From Mucilaginibacter flavidus (GTDB taxonomy: Bacteria; Bacteroidota; Bacteroidia; Sphingobacteriales; Sphingobacteriaceae): 64,000 nucleotides of DNA. The position numbers and the translations under genes were made by a program. Shown one piece after another: positions 8,395 through 16,857 of the stretch (the stretch's first letter is position 1; every line of letters starts with the position of its first letter). The notes under the pieces were generated by a model, which saw only the letters and a program-made list of their open reading frames with translations, was not told where the DNA came from and did not search any database. The stretch covers positions 1-64,000 of the forward strand of contig NZ_JAMXOE010000024.1 in assembly GCF_024055575.1 (NCBI RefSeq). Direction: 5' to 3'.

Positions 8395-8718
8395 CACCCT
8401 GAAATTGAAGAGATTTTAAATGGCACCCGCCCGGAGTTTTTTACCCCGAATGCCGTGATGTTGCAAAATGCGGCAACTCTTTTAAATTATATCGACGATA
8501 TTAACCTGGAGCGCACCGGTAAATTTGAACAAACCCCTGCAGAAAGCCTGTACCTCTTATGGACAGCCGAGGACCTGGAATTTCATTTGGAGTGCCTGAA
8601 CGATGGCCGTATACTCTATACGTTTCGCAAAGGCGGTTATGGCAGAGGCAACGGCTGTGTCAGCATCGATAAGTTTATCCCTATACTACAGGATTACCTG
8701 CTAATGAGCATTTGGTAA
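8386..8718 (+). CDS. Hypothetical protein with occluded start codon
   Basis: A 110-residue soluble, acidic protein. No signal peptide, membrane helix or motif that I recognise. The middle reads as mixed alpha/beta (SLYLLWTAEDLEFHLECLNDGRILYTFRK) followed by a glycine/arginine loop (GGYGRGNG). Its ATG is embedded in the right arm of a perfect 12-bp inverted repeat (8356-8394), so expression may be gated. The neighbours on both sides are unrelated and it is not in an operon. Function unknown. Confidence 0.7.
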   Translation: MYTHPEIEEILNGTRPEFFTPNAVMLQNAATLLNYIDDINLERTGKFEQTPAESLYLLWTAEDLEFHLECLNDGRILYTFRKGGYGRGNGCVSIDKFIPILQDYLLMSIW

Positions 8719-8819
8719 CTAATATTTTACACCCGCGGCAATTTTATATTTCCATTGTTTACACAATCGGCCTAAATTAGGTAACTGAAAGTCGCACCTG
8801 TTACTTAATCATATTAGCC

Positions 8820-11363
8820 TTGCTGTTACGGCGTTTTACATTCTTTTTTGTTTTGTTACTGCCTGTATTTTGCTGTTTTGCACAGCAAGTAACAGAGCCT
8901 GTAAATGGGCACACACTAGCTGATACATCTGCCGCCCGCCTCAAAGATTGTTTAACAGCATATTTCAAAAAGTACCCTTCCGAAAAAGTATTTGTGCACA
9001 CTAACCAGGATGTGTACACCAGCGGTGAAACTATTTGGTATAAAGTTTATGCTATGGCTTATGGTAAGCCAACGGCCCTTAGCCACATTGTTTACCTGCA
9101 ACTTACTGATACGGCCGGCAACGTTATTATGCAAAATAAGCTGCATATAACTAATGGTACTGCACATGGTAATCTCGATATCAATCAGCAACTAAAGTCT
9201 GGTTGGTACCGGCTAAGCGCATTTACAGCATGGATGATGAATTTTGACAGGGACGGGTATTATCAACAAAAAATATTCATAAAAAATCTTGCCGATTCAA
9301 CCAGCATCCAGGTAAAAAAAACCGCTGCTAAAAAAACCTTACACCTTGATTTTTACCCTGAAGGTGGGGAAATAATAGACGATAACATGTCGAACATTGC
9401 GTTTCGCGCCTATGACAGCGATGGCGTAGCTGTAAACGTCGCGGGGGTTGTTACCGATAATACCGGTACAACTGTGGCGCAGTTTAATACGGTTCACGAT
9501 GGTATGGGGCAGTTTGCTATCAATGCATTTGCCAATAGTACCTACACGGCATCGGTGCAGTTTGCCGATGGTAGCACCCAGCAGTTCGAATTGCCGCCGA
9601 TAAAAGAAAATGGTATTTGTCTTCGTGCGAGCCAAAACGAAAGTACTGTAGCGCTTAAAATTGCCTATGTGGGGGCACATTTAAAGTTTGCAAATTGTGT
9701 GCTTGTCGCCTTTCAAAACAACGGAGCGGTAAGTTCGTATCCTTTAAAGTTAAAGAGGGGCGCCAACCTGTTTAATTTACCTAAAGCAGGGTTTGTAACA
9801 GGGATATTAAGGTTAACTGTTTTTGATGGTGATAAAATTCCCTGTGCCGAGCGTATAGTTTTTATAAATAAGCACGATATACAGCCCACGGCGATAAAGC
9901 CGGATACACTTTCATTTGCTCCGGGAGCTTATAATTCATTCTCGACTGCATTGAAAGACGAAAACGGCCAGCCTATAAACGGCAGCTTTTCGGTATCGGT
10001 TACTGATGCAGGAGCTTTTGATAAAACTGCCGCCGGGCAAAATATATTTTCGGCTTTGCTGCTTAGTCCCGAGCTGAATGGCGAAGTGAATACGCCCGGT
10101 TATTATTTTAAGAACACAAGCGACTCGTTGGCCCGGCAGCTTGATTTAGTAATGCTTACCCGCGGCTGGCGGCATTTTGTTTGGCAGAAAATATTAAGTG
10201 GCTCCAGCGAGGCTATAAAATATCCTGTAGAGAATTCGCAGTACGTCGCCGGTAAGATAACGGGTTACAAATCACCGGGAGGCTTAAAAGATAAAAGCCA
10301 GGTAAAAATATTGGTGATGAACCAGGATTCGTCCAAATTTATTGGTTATGTAACCCCTGATAGCAGCGGCAGCTTTATCATAAAAGATTTTAATCACGCG
10401 GGTTTGTCGGATGTTTATTTACAGTCGACGGATAAAAAAAATCAACCTGAAAAGCTAACGGGTAAGTTATTTGGAAACATTAGTGATAGTTTAAAACGGG
10501 CAAAGACCGACGGATTTGCACCGGAAGTTCCACCTGGAATAAGCAGCTATTACATTGCCGGTTCAAAAGCCGATGAAAATACACGTTTTAAAAACAACGT
10601 TATTATACTAAAAACGGTAAAGATAAAATCAACCAAAACCACACCGACCGAGAAACTCGTTGACGATCATGTATCTCCGCTCTTTCATTCAAACCGGGAG
10701 TTTACTTTGGACCTCGTAAACAACCCAACCCTCAATATTGGCCTTGTTAATTATATAAGGGGAAGGTTTCCGGGGTTACAAATTATTGGGGACAATACCC
10801 AAACGGTTTTTTTATACCGGGGAGGTAACAGCCTGCCGAAGCCAAATAAGCCTGCCGATGTAACCGAAAGCACCGGCATGCAGGCCGAAATGGGCATAGG
10901 CGCTGATAAAAGCCAGTTGCCTTATTTTTATCTTAACGAGGTTCCGGTAGATTTTACAGCTGTTAAAGATATTAATTTGGAGGAAGTGGCCATGATCAGG
11001 TTTTTGCCTCCGCCTGTAAGTTTTGCACCTTTTAATGGCGGCAATGCGGGTACAATGATGATCTATACAAAAAAACAAGCCGACGAAATAAAAGCGATGA
11101 AGGGAATGGCCGGTTACGACCATTTTATTTTTAACGGTTACAGCGTTTCCCGTGAATTTAGCGCCCCGGATTATAGCAAGTCAGGTTTCGGTAAAACCAC
11201 AGATAGCCGCGCCGCATTATATTGGAACCACGACATCGGAACCAATAGCAGTGGCGTTTTAAAATTCCGTTTTTACAATTCAGGCCGGGCCAATAAGTTC
11301 CGGATTATTTTGCAGGGAATGGATACGGAAGGCCGACTGTTTTATGCGGAACAGGTTTTCTGA
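8820..11363 (+). CDS. Surface protein: macroglobulin MG2 domain plus TonB-plug-like domain
   Basis: An 847-residue exported protein. A signal peptide (about 1-22, ending CFAQQ) is followed by an MG2 macroglobulin-like domain (YPSEKVFVHTNQDVYTSGETIWYKVY, about 45-140), further beta-sandwich domains, and near 640-760 a TonB-receptor plug-like segment (INYIRGRFPGLQI, then VDFTAVKDINLEEVAMIRFL). There is no following 22-strand barrel, so it is not a receptor by itself. Members of this Bacteroidota group are usually annotated as plug-domain proteins of unknown role. The start is TTG at 8820; no in-frame ATG gives a signal peptide. It converges with an ABC permease 7 bases downstream. Confidence 0.8.
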   Translation: MLLRRFTFFFVLLLPVFCCFAQQVTEPVNGHTLADTSAARLKDCLTAYFKKYPSEKVFVHTNQDVYTSGETIWYKVYAMAYGKPTALSHIVYLQLTDTAGNVIMQNKLHITNGTAHGNLDINQQLKSGWYRLSAFTAWMMNFDRDGYYQQKIFIKNLADSTSIQVKKTAAKKTLHLDFYPEGGEIIDDNMSNIAFRAYDSDGVAVNVAGVVTDNTGTTVAQFNTVHDGMGQFAINAFANSTYTASVQFADGSTQQFELPPIKENGICLRASQNESTVALKIAYVGAHLKFANCVLVAFQNNGAVSSYPLKLKRGANLFNLPKAGFVTGILRLTVFDGDKIPCAERIVFINKHDIQPTAIKPDTLSFAPGAYNSFSTALKDENGQPINGSFSVSVTDAGAFDKTAAGQNIFSALLLSPELNGEVNTPGYYFKNTSDSLARQLDLVMLTRGWRHFVWQKILSGSSEAIKYPVENSQYVAGKITGYKSPGGLKDKSQVKILVMNQDSSKFIGYVTPDSSGSFIIKDFNHAGLSDVYLQSTDKKNQPEKLTGKLFGNISDSLKRAKTDGFAPEVPPGISSYYIAGSKADENTRFKNNVIILKTVKIKSTKTTPTEKLVDDHVSPLFHSNREFTLDLVNNPTLNIGLVNYIRGRFPGLQIIGDNTQTVFLYRGGNSLPKPNKPADVTESTGMQAEMGIGADKSQLPYFYLNEVPVDFTAVKDINLEEVAMIRFLPPPVSFAPFNGGNAGTMMIYTKKQADEIKAMKGMAGYDHFIFNGYSVSREFSAPDYSKSGFGKTTDSRAALYWNHDIGTNSSGVLKFRFYNSGRANKFRIILQGMDTEGRLFYAEQVF

Positions 11364-11370
11364 ATCGGGT

Positions 11371-12126
11371 TTACTTCGATGTCCACTTAAACCATTTAAT
11401 GCCCATAAAGGCAAATACAATGGTGTAGCCAAGTGTTACCAGCAACGCCATCGATGCTTCATTGTTCCATTTGGCGGGCTCCATTCCGGCTGCAACGATG
11501 GTTTTTACTGTACCATACGGCGACCATACGATGATGTCGTGAAGTATTTTCCCTGCATCCGCTAAAAGCAATTCCCCAAACATGCCCGACATAATAAATA
11601 CAAAGTAGATTAACCTGCTGGTTGCATTCACCGTTTCCGGACTCCGGATACCACCAACAATAGCCTGGCCAACGCTTAAATAAACCAGCCCCCCTGCAAG
11701 TGAAGTAAGATACGATAATGCATATCCACCGGCCGTCAGTTTTACTCCGTCGAATTCATAGCCTGCAATAAACACGAAAGTTGCAATCAAAAATATCATG
11801 CCTAACTGTACGGCTATACGGCTCCCCATAATAGTCCAGGCGGGTAAAGGACCCACCCTAAGCCGCTGGAAAATTCCTTTATCGCGGTCCCGCGCTATAC
11901 TGTTCGAGTATCCCATCAGCCCGGTTGCTATCAGGCCAATTGTAATACTGTTTGACAGGACAAAAGGGCCGCCAAGCTTTGGGATAAGGCCCTTCCATGA
12001 TACCAGTATTATAACCGGCACAATCAACGTCAATATCACGGCACGCCGGTTGCGCCATTGCGTGGTGAGATCGGCACGTAACAATGTTTTTAATATGGTT
12101 GAGGTTTTGGGTATCGAAGTTTCCAT
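11371..12126 (-). CDS. ABC-2 type transporter permease
   Basis: A 251-residue inner-membrane permease with six predicted helices and the ABC-2 layout: cytoplasmic N-terminus (LLRADLTTQWRNRRAV), first helix near 28-48, then SNSIARDRDKGIFQRLRVGPLPAW, the loop typical of drug/lipid exporters of this type, and four further helices. It lies 45 bases downstream of an ATPase gene on the same strand, so the two form an exporter operon. Substrate unknown; drug, lipid or polysaccharide export are all seen in the family. ATG at 12126. Confidence 0.88.
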   Translation of the reverse strand: METSIPKTSTILKTLLRADLTTQWRNRRAVILTLIVPVIILVSWKGLIPKLGGPFVLSNSITIGLIATGLMGYSNSIARDRDKGIFQRLRVGPLPAWTIMGSRIAVQLGMIFLIATFVFIAGYEFDGVKLTAGGYALSYLTSLAGGLVYLSVGQAIVGGIRSPETVNATSRLIYFVFIMSGMFGELLLADAGKILHDIIVWSPYGTVKTIVAAGMEPAKWNNEASMALLVTLGYTIVFAFMGIKWFKWTSK

Positions 12127-12171
12127 GAGGAATTAATTGGTGAATCAAAGATTTTTTGTTTATTGATTGAA

Positions 12172-12945
12172 TTACCCGCGTACGGCTTTACCGGTCAATG
12201 CAATAAATACGTCTTCCAGGGTTACACGGCCCCGGCGCGATACTGCAATAACTTCAGGGTCGTTGCGATGCTTGTCGACCATGGCTTGCGGAGTGTCAAT
12301 TGCTATAACACGCCCGTGGTCAATGATGGCTATACGGTCGCAAACCGATTCGGCTTCTTCCATTGAGTGCGTGGTGATCAATACTGCATGGCCTTTATCG
12401 CGGATGGCATCTATGCGCTCCCACAGTTGCCGGCGCGATTGCGGATCTAACCCTGTAGTAGGCTCGTCGAGCAATACCAGTTTTGGATTATGAATGGTTG
12501 CAATTACCAACGATACTCTTTGCTGTTGCCCACCCGAAAGCTGCCCGAATTTCTTCGTAGCCTGGTCTTCCAGGTTAATCTCGCGAAGGATACCAAGCAG
12601 GTCGTTTTTGCTCATAGGTACACCGTAAATACCGGCATAAAGCCGCAAAACCTCTATCACATACAATTCTGTTTGAAAACTGGTGGATTGCAATTGCACA
12701 CCTAACGATGCACGAGCATGTAATGGTTTGGCTACCGCATCGTTCCCGTCGACGATGATAGTGCCGCCTTGCGGTTTTAACAATCCTTCAACCGCGCTTA
12801 AGGTGCTGGTTTTGCCGGCGCCATTTGGCCCTAGTAAACCAAATATTTCGCCCCTGCGCACGCTGAATGATACGTTTTGTACTGCATTAAATTTACCATA
12901 GCTAACGCAAAGGCCGTCAACCGTCAATATGTTGTCCTCTTTCAT
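12172..12945 (-). CDS. ABC transporter ATP-binding protein (ABC-2 exporter partner)
   Basis: A 257-residue ATPase with Walker A GPNGAGKT (residues 39-46), Q-loop region, signature LSGGQQQR (about 140), Walker B LVLLDEPTTGLD (about 160) and switch histidine TTHS (about 194). The short C-terminal tail (VIAVSRRGRVTLEDVFIALTGKAVRG) is typical of CcmA/DrrA-type exporters, in which the ATPase pairs with an ABC-2 permease. That permease is encoded immediately downstream. ATG at 12945; the DUF4342 gene lies 33 bases upstream on the same strand and may be part of the transcript. Confidence 0.93.
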   Translation of the reverse strand: MKEDNILTVDGLCVSYGKFNAVQNVSFSVRRGEIFGLLGPNGAGKTSTLSAVEGLLKPQGGTIIVDGNDAVAKPLHARASLGVQLQSTSFQTELYVIEVLRLYAGIYGVPMSKNDLLGILREINLEDQATKKFGQLSGGQQQRVSLVIATIHNPKLVLLDEPTTGLDPQSRRQLWERIDAIRDKGHAVLITTHSMEEAESVCDRIAIIDHGRVIAIDTPQAMVDKHRNDPEVIAVSRRGRVTLEDVFIALTGKAVRG

Positions 12946-12978
12946 TTAAAATAAATTCAGGCATGCAAGCTAATAAAA

Positions 12979-13260
12979 TTACAGTGGTTTGGCATCTGTT
13001 TTAATTTCTTCCGGCTCGTCGGCTACTTCACGCTCAACGGTGATGGTGCATTCGGTAACTATGGCGGCCAAAGCGCCCACCGCAGCAAACATAGGGGCAA
13101 TCAAAACGCCAAAAACGCCTACCGTTAGGGGGAAATTTAGCAGGTCTTTCCCCATTTTATCGCTGATGATAATCCTTGTTACGTTACCTTCTTTTATCAG
13201 TTCCTTTATTTTCGCCATCAGCGATTCGCTGTTGATGGAGAATGTTTCTTTTGTGGTCAT
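12979..13260 (-). CDS. DUF4342 domain protein
   Basis: A 93-residue protein with the DUF4342 pattern: an N-terminal helix (SLMAKIKELIKEGNVTRIIISDKMGKDLLNFPLTVG), one glycine/alanine-rich membrane segment (VFGVLIAPMFAAVGALAAIV, about 47-68) and an acidic tail. Family function is unknown; some members join an UBA-like helix to this segment. It precedes the ABC exporter genes on the same strand by 33 bases, so co-transcription is likely. ATG at 13260. Confidence 0.8.
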   Translation of the reverse strand: MTTKETFSINSESLMAKIKELIKEGNVTRIIISDKMGKDLLNFPLTVGVFGVLIAPMFAAVGALAAIVTECTITVEREVADEPEEIKTDAKPL

Positions 13261-13367
13261 CTTAATTTATAGTTTAAAGGTGAGGTTTTAAATTTTATAT
13301 ACTTTGGAGACAGTTAGCTATCAGAATGTTACATGGAAAGTTAAAATAATTGTAGCAAACTTTTGTA

Positions 13368-13388
13368 GAGACGCAATACTTTGCGTGT
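13368..13388. repeat. GAGACGCAA-tac-TTTGCGTGTC palindromic word
   Basis: ACGCAA (13371-13376) and TTGCGT (13381-13386) form a dyad with a 4-base spacer, flanked by partly complementary GAG and GTC. It lies 12 bases past the stop codon of the minus-strand gene 13401-13988, where it could act as a terminator hairpin. Confidence 0.5.
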
Positions 13389-13400
13389 CAGAACAAGGCG

Positions 13401-13988
13401 TTAGTCTCCAACCTTAAACCCGCCCACAATACCATCCATTCCCACCCAAACCGGATGTTTATAATCCTGCGGCGAAATTTCGATTAACAGGGCTGTCTGG
13501 TTTATTGCTGCATATCTGCGCAAATGTATGCTCCCGTTTAAAACCAACGGCTGCTTATTTAAAAAATTAATAGTGTTGATTTTAGTTTCATACGTATCCA
13601 TGTCGCCATTTGCAGCAATAATTTTTGTTACCTGGATCTGCGTAAAGGCGCGGTTGCCAGTGGGGCTTTCTTTTTGATTAGTGAAATATAGCCCGGTATA
13701 ATATTGAGTAAGGTATCGTTTTAATGAATCGGCATTGATAACCGGCGCCCCTTCAATAAACCAAACAAAAGTATACGACCAATAATCCTCACTTTTAATA
13801 TCGCCCCATCTGGGTGTAAAACGGATTTCTTCCATACCCTTAAATGGGATCGATGGGGCAAATCCAATAGGAAATGATATTTTTTCCTTGCCCCAATTTT
13901 CGGGATGCGGCAGGGTGTATCCCGGTTGCTGGCACTGTGCTTTGCCAGCAAAAAGTAAAAAGCAGAATAGTAGCAACGCTTGTTTCAT
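13401..13988 (-). CDS. Exported hypothetical protein
   Basis: A 195-residue protein with a signal peptide (about 1-19, LLLFCFLLFAGKAQCQQ) and a soluble mature part without known motifs. The mature sequence is aromatic-rich (GDIKSEDYWSYTFVWFIEG, YYTGLYFTNQ) and looks beta/alpha. Probably periplasmic. No operon partner: the upstream gene is divergent. Homologues are likely to be Bacteroidota-specific, but this is inference. Function unknown. ATG at 13988. Confidence 0.75.
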   Translation of the reverse strand: MKQALLLFCFLLFAGKAQCQQPGYTLPHPENWGKEKISFPIGFAPSIPFKGMEEIRFTPRWGDIKSEDYWSYTFVWFIEGAPVINADSLKRYLTQYYTGLYFTNQKESPTGNRAFTQIQVTKIIAANGDMDTYETKINTINFLNKQPLVLNGSIHLRRYAAINQTALLIEISPQDYKHPVWVGMDGIVGGFKVGD

Positions 13989-14061
13989 AATGGTATGAAA
14001 TTACAATATAATTGTAATAGCGGCCGGCTTGCCGGCATTAATTTATGTTAAAACCATTTTT

Positions 14062-14393
14062 ATGATAGCAAGAATGTGGCACGGCATGGTGCCCAGAACT
14101 AGGGCCAAAGCCTACCACCAGTTTTTATTACAAACAGGCCTGCACGATTATGGCCAAACTAAAGGCAACAGCGGTGTATTCCTGCTAAAGCGCGATGAGA
14201 ACGAAGTAACCCACATTTACACGCTAACCTTTTGGGACGACTATGAGTCGATAAAGCTGTTTGCCGGGGACGATTATGAAAAGGCCCGTATTACCCCGAG
14301 GAGGATTACTTGCTCGAGTTTGAACCTATGGTTTCGCATTTTGATGTTTTAGAGAAACCTGAATACCTGGAAAAGCACGGTGCGGCACATTAG
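14062..14393 (+). pseudogene. ABM-type monooxygenase-like gene broken by a one-base deletion
   Basis: Reading from ATG 14062 gives a small ferredoxin-like alpha/beta barrel protein of the antibiotic-biosynthesis-monooxygenase type (MIARMWHGMVP, YHQFLLQTGLHDY, THIYTLTFWDDYESIKLFAG). At about 14287-14292 the frame breaks: the sequence cgtattacccc lacks one base relative to an expected cgttattacccc. After the break another frame reads YPEEDYLLEFEPMVSHFDV and on to a stop at 14391-14393. Restoring one base gives an intact 110-residue protein of normal length. The unshifted frame ends at 14352 with a tail of unrelated composition. Either a recent mutation or a sequencing error. An in-frame TTG at 14029 is unlikely as start. 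Confidence 0.8.
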
Positions 14394-14403
14394 CAGCTGT
14401 TTT

Positions 14404-15720
14404 TTATTGCTTCTCTGGTTTCCATTCCCAAACCTGCACCGCTTGCGGTGCTGTATTTGCTTTGCCCTCTCCATCCACCTGCGTTACTTTCTGCACAAAT
14501 AAGTCCAACACCTTTTTGTCCTTCCAAAGTTCGGTATCATAAGTCGGTTCCCATTCACCAACCGGTACCTCGTTTAAGTCCACTGTTCGCCAATTGTCAG
14601 TTGTAAGATTATAATTAGCAGCCACCGAAACTCTGTTTCCACGTTCAGCATCGCGAAAAATTAAAGCAGCAGCAGTAGCCTTGCCATGTTGCCAGGCCTC
14701 AATTTGCGGGCGCGATATGGGGATGCTTTTAGTGCCGCCGCCGCTCAGGCTAAATGCCGTTTTACGAAAACCAAGGCTTTTGCTTCGCCACTTACCGTTG
14801 GCGTTATAAACTATATGATACTGCGGCACAGCCTGGCCCGAATCGCGCCAGTAAGTAGCAATAAATGGATGGCCCGCGTCATCAGTACACATGGATGTTT
14901 GGTTAATCAGCTCGCTTTTTTGGGGAATAATATCTGCATATTCTGCATTAGCAGCAGTAATCGGCAGCTTGTATTTTTCACTGGTTGATTTTTCCCAGGT
15001 AATGCCGCAATCTTTTGAGCAGGCATAACACATATCATGGTTACTAGCCACATCAGGACTTTCGCGCCACACCCACGAGAGGTGGATGACGCCCTGTTTG
15101 TCAACTGCCATTTGCCAGTAGGCATTGCGTTTCCCTTCACCATCAATAAGGTTACTTTGAATTTGCGTCCATTTTTTGGTAGCTGTATTGTACTTGTTAA
15201 TTACCAGGTTGCCATTACCCGAAGCGCCATCGCGATAAAGAAATAATAAACCACCTTTTGATAGTTTATAAAACTCGGGGTAAGTAACATGGCTTTCATT
15301 GGCGCCAGTCATTTGCATTTTGGCTGACAATGTTAAACTACCCGGTGCAATACCTATAGCATAGTTTAGTGGCTGGTTATGATGTCCCCAAACCAGGTGC
15401 AAATAACCGGCGTCATCAACCATAATGCAAATATCTTTATGGGCATCGGCGGCATCTCCTTTGTATTGGGTACGGGTGGTTTGCCAGCTGGTCGCACCGC
15501 TTTGCCTCTTAGCCAGTATAACAAATTGGCCGCTATCATAATAGGCGGCGTACTGTATCCCTTTAAAAGTTACCAGCGAATTTTTACGAAAGATTACAGC
15601 ATTTACAGAATTGTTTGCCCAGCCTTTGCCAATGGTCGTAATTTTTAGTTGCTGGGAATAGGCGGAAAATGTGACTGCTAATATTAACAGTACATAAAAG
15701 TGGCGTAGGCAGTTTGGCAT
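14404..15720 (-). CDS. BNR_4-type beta-propeller protein, possible polysaccharide enzyme
   Basis: A 438-residue exported protein: signal peptide (about 1-22, ending AYSQQ) and a single seven-bladed propeller-like domain of the BNR_4 type (CIMVDDAGYLHLVWGHHNQPLNYA, MAVDKQGVIHLSWVWRES, MCTDDAGHPFIATYWRDS). The WGHHNQPLNYA stretch resembles the histidine motif of propeller enzymes in PL24/PL25/GH145-type families acting on ulvan or rhamnose-glucuronate linkages; activity here is inference only. A long perfect palindrome lies 6 bases upstream of the ATG at 15720. Not in an obvious polysaccharide-utilisation locus. Confidence 0.78.
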   Translation of the reverse strand: MPNCLRHFYVLLILAVTFSAYSQQLKITTIGKGWANNSVNAVIFRKNSLVTFKGIQYAAYYDSGQFVILAKRQSGATSWQTTRTQYKGDAADAHKDICIMVDDAGYLHLVWGHHNQPLNYAIGIAPGSLTLSAKMQMTGANESHVTYPEFYKLSKGGLLFLYRDGASGNGNLVINKYNTATKKWTQIQSNLIDGEGKRNAYWQMAVDKQGVIHLSWVWRESPDVASNHDMCYACSKDCGITWEKSTSEKYKLPITAANAEYADIIPQKSELINQTSMCTDDAGHPFIATYWRDSGQAVPQYHIVYNANGKWRSKSLGFRKTAFSLSGGGTKSIPISRPQIEAWQHGKATAAALIFRDAERGNRVSVAANYNLTTDNWRTVDLNEVPVGEWEPTYDTELWKDKKVLDLFVQKVTQVDGEGKANTAPQAVQVWEWKPEKQ

Positions 15721-15726
15721 AGTATC

Positions 15727-15759
15727 AAACTTACGAAGTTTTTAAAACTTCGTAAGTTT
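15727..15759. terminator. 33-base perfect palindrome, probable fmt terminator
   Basis: AAACTTACGAAGTTTT and AAAACTTCGTAAGTTT pair perfectly (16 bp) around one central base. It lies between the fmt stop (15779) and the start of the BNR protein gene (15720), both on the minus strand, so in the transcript it forms a near-loopless hairpin followed by TTTGATACT. It could end fmt or control the BNR gene, whose ATG is 6 bases away. Confidence 0.6.
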
Positions 15760-15778
15760 TACCGGTACGTAAGTTGTA

Positions 15779-16702
15779 CTAAAATTTAATTCCCCTCAAA
15801 AACGCCCCAATATCCATTTGCTTTTTACCTTCCAGCTGTACTTCGGTTAAGTACACATAACCATCCTGCGCGGCAAATTTAAGATATGTCTTGTTATCGG
15901 TTAAAAAGCCACCGGGCTGTATGCCGGGTTCGGCAATTTCAAATTCAGACCGGTATATTTTTAATATCTTGTCGTTCAGCAAGGTGTATGCAGCGGGATA
16001 GGGGCTAAGTCCGCGTATTTTGTTGTAGATGCTTTCTGCGGGTTGCAGCCAGTCTATCAGGCAATCTTCTTTAAATATTTTAGGTGCATGCTTTAATTCA
16101 ACACCGTCACCGTCAAGCAACGCCGACTGAAGGTGCACGTTATACCTGCCGCTTTCAATACCTTTTACAGTTTTTACCAGCAGGCCTGCCCCTTTATTCA
16201 TCAGACGGTCGTGCAATTCACCTGCTGTTTCATGGCCTGTTAGTGTTACCTTTTCGGTAAACAATACATTCCCGGTATCAATTTCGTGCGACAAGAAAAA
16301 CGTGGTAACCCCACTTTCTTTTTCGCCATTAATCAGCACCCAGTTAATAGGCGCGGCGCCGCGGTATTGTGGTAATAATGATGCATGCAGGTTAATGGTT
16401 CCGCGGTACGGCATGTTCCAAACTACCTCGGGCAGCATCCGAAACGCCACTACAACCTGCAATTCAGCCTTAAGCGATCTTAACTTCTCTAAAAACTCAG
16501 GATCTCTAAGCTTTTCTGGCTGTAATACTTTTATTCCGTTTTCAACCGCATATTGCTTCACCGCCGACTCACTCAGCTTTTTACCCCGGCCGGCAGGTTT
16601 ATCCGGCGCGGTAATCACCGCAACAATATCACACCCTGCCTTTATCAGGGCATCTAACGATGCTACCGCAAACTCGGGCGTACCCATAAAAATTATTCTC
16701 AT
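15779..16702 (-). CDS. fmt: Methionyl-tRNA formyltransferase
   Basis: A 307-residue enzyme that formylates Met-tRNA(fMet) using 10-formyltetrahydrofolate, for translation initiation. Visible marks: N-terminal MRIIFMGTPEFAVASL, the catalytic region INLHASLLPQYRGAAPINW (Asn-His-Asp triad region) followed by ETGVTTF-like GVTTFFLSHEIDTGNVL, and the C-terminal OB-fold domain (about 205-307, GLSPYPAAYT). The ATG at 16702 is the start; two codons upstream a TTG (16708) would add only Leu. Length is normal for the family. No peptide deformylase gene beside it. Confidence 0.97.
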   Translation of the reverse strand: MRIIFMGTPEFAVASLDALIKAGCDIVAVITAPDKPAGRGKKLSESAVKQYAVENGIKVLQPEKLRDPEFLEKLRSLKAELQVVVAFRMLPEVVWNMPYRGTINLHASLLPQYRGAAPINWVLINGEKESGVTTFFLSHEIDTGNVLFTEKVTLTGHETAGELHDRLMNKGAGLLVKTVKGIESGRYNVHLQSALLDGDGVELKHAPKIFKEDCLIDWLQPAESIYNKIRGLSPYPAAYTLLNDKILKIYRSEFEIAEPGIQPGGFLTDNKTYLKFAAQDGYVYLTEVQLEGKKQMDIGAFLRGIKF

Positions 16703-16792
16703 AAGCAATTAAAACGCTGACCTCTAAAGTTAGCAATAAAAATGCACCCCTGCTAATAATCCCGCAAAAATTAAATGCAATTGTTAGCAATT

Positions 16793-16808
16793 TTACACTA
16801 ATGTAAAT
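16793..16808 (-). promoter_or_regulatory. Shared 16-mer ATTTACATTAGTGTAA upstream of fmt
   Basis: Read on the minus strand, ATTTACATTAGTGTAA lies about 90 bases upstream of the fmt start. The identical 16-mer, in the same orientation to its downstream gene, lies upstream of susC at 53592-53607. Its core TTACA-ttag-TGTAA is an interrupted dyad. Possibly a regulator site; chance is not excluded in AT-rich DNA. Confidence 0.25.
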
Positions 16809-16857
16809 TAGGTGAATTTTCAGGATGATACCCTGCTAGTTGAATTAATCGCAAGAA

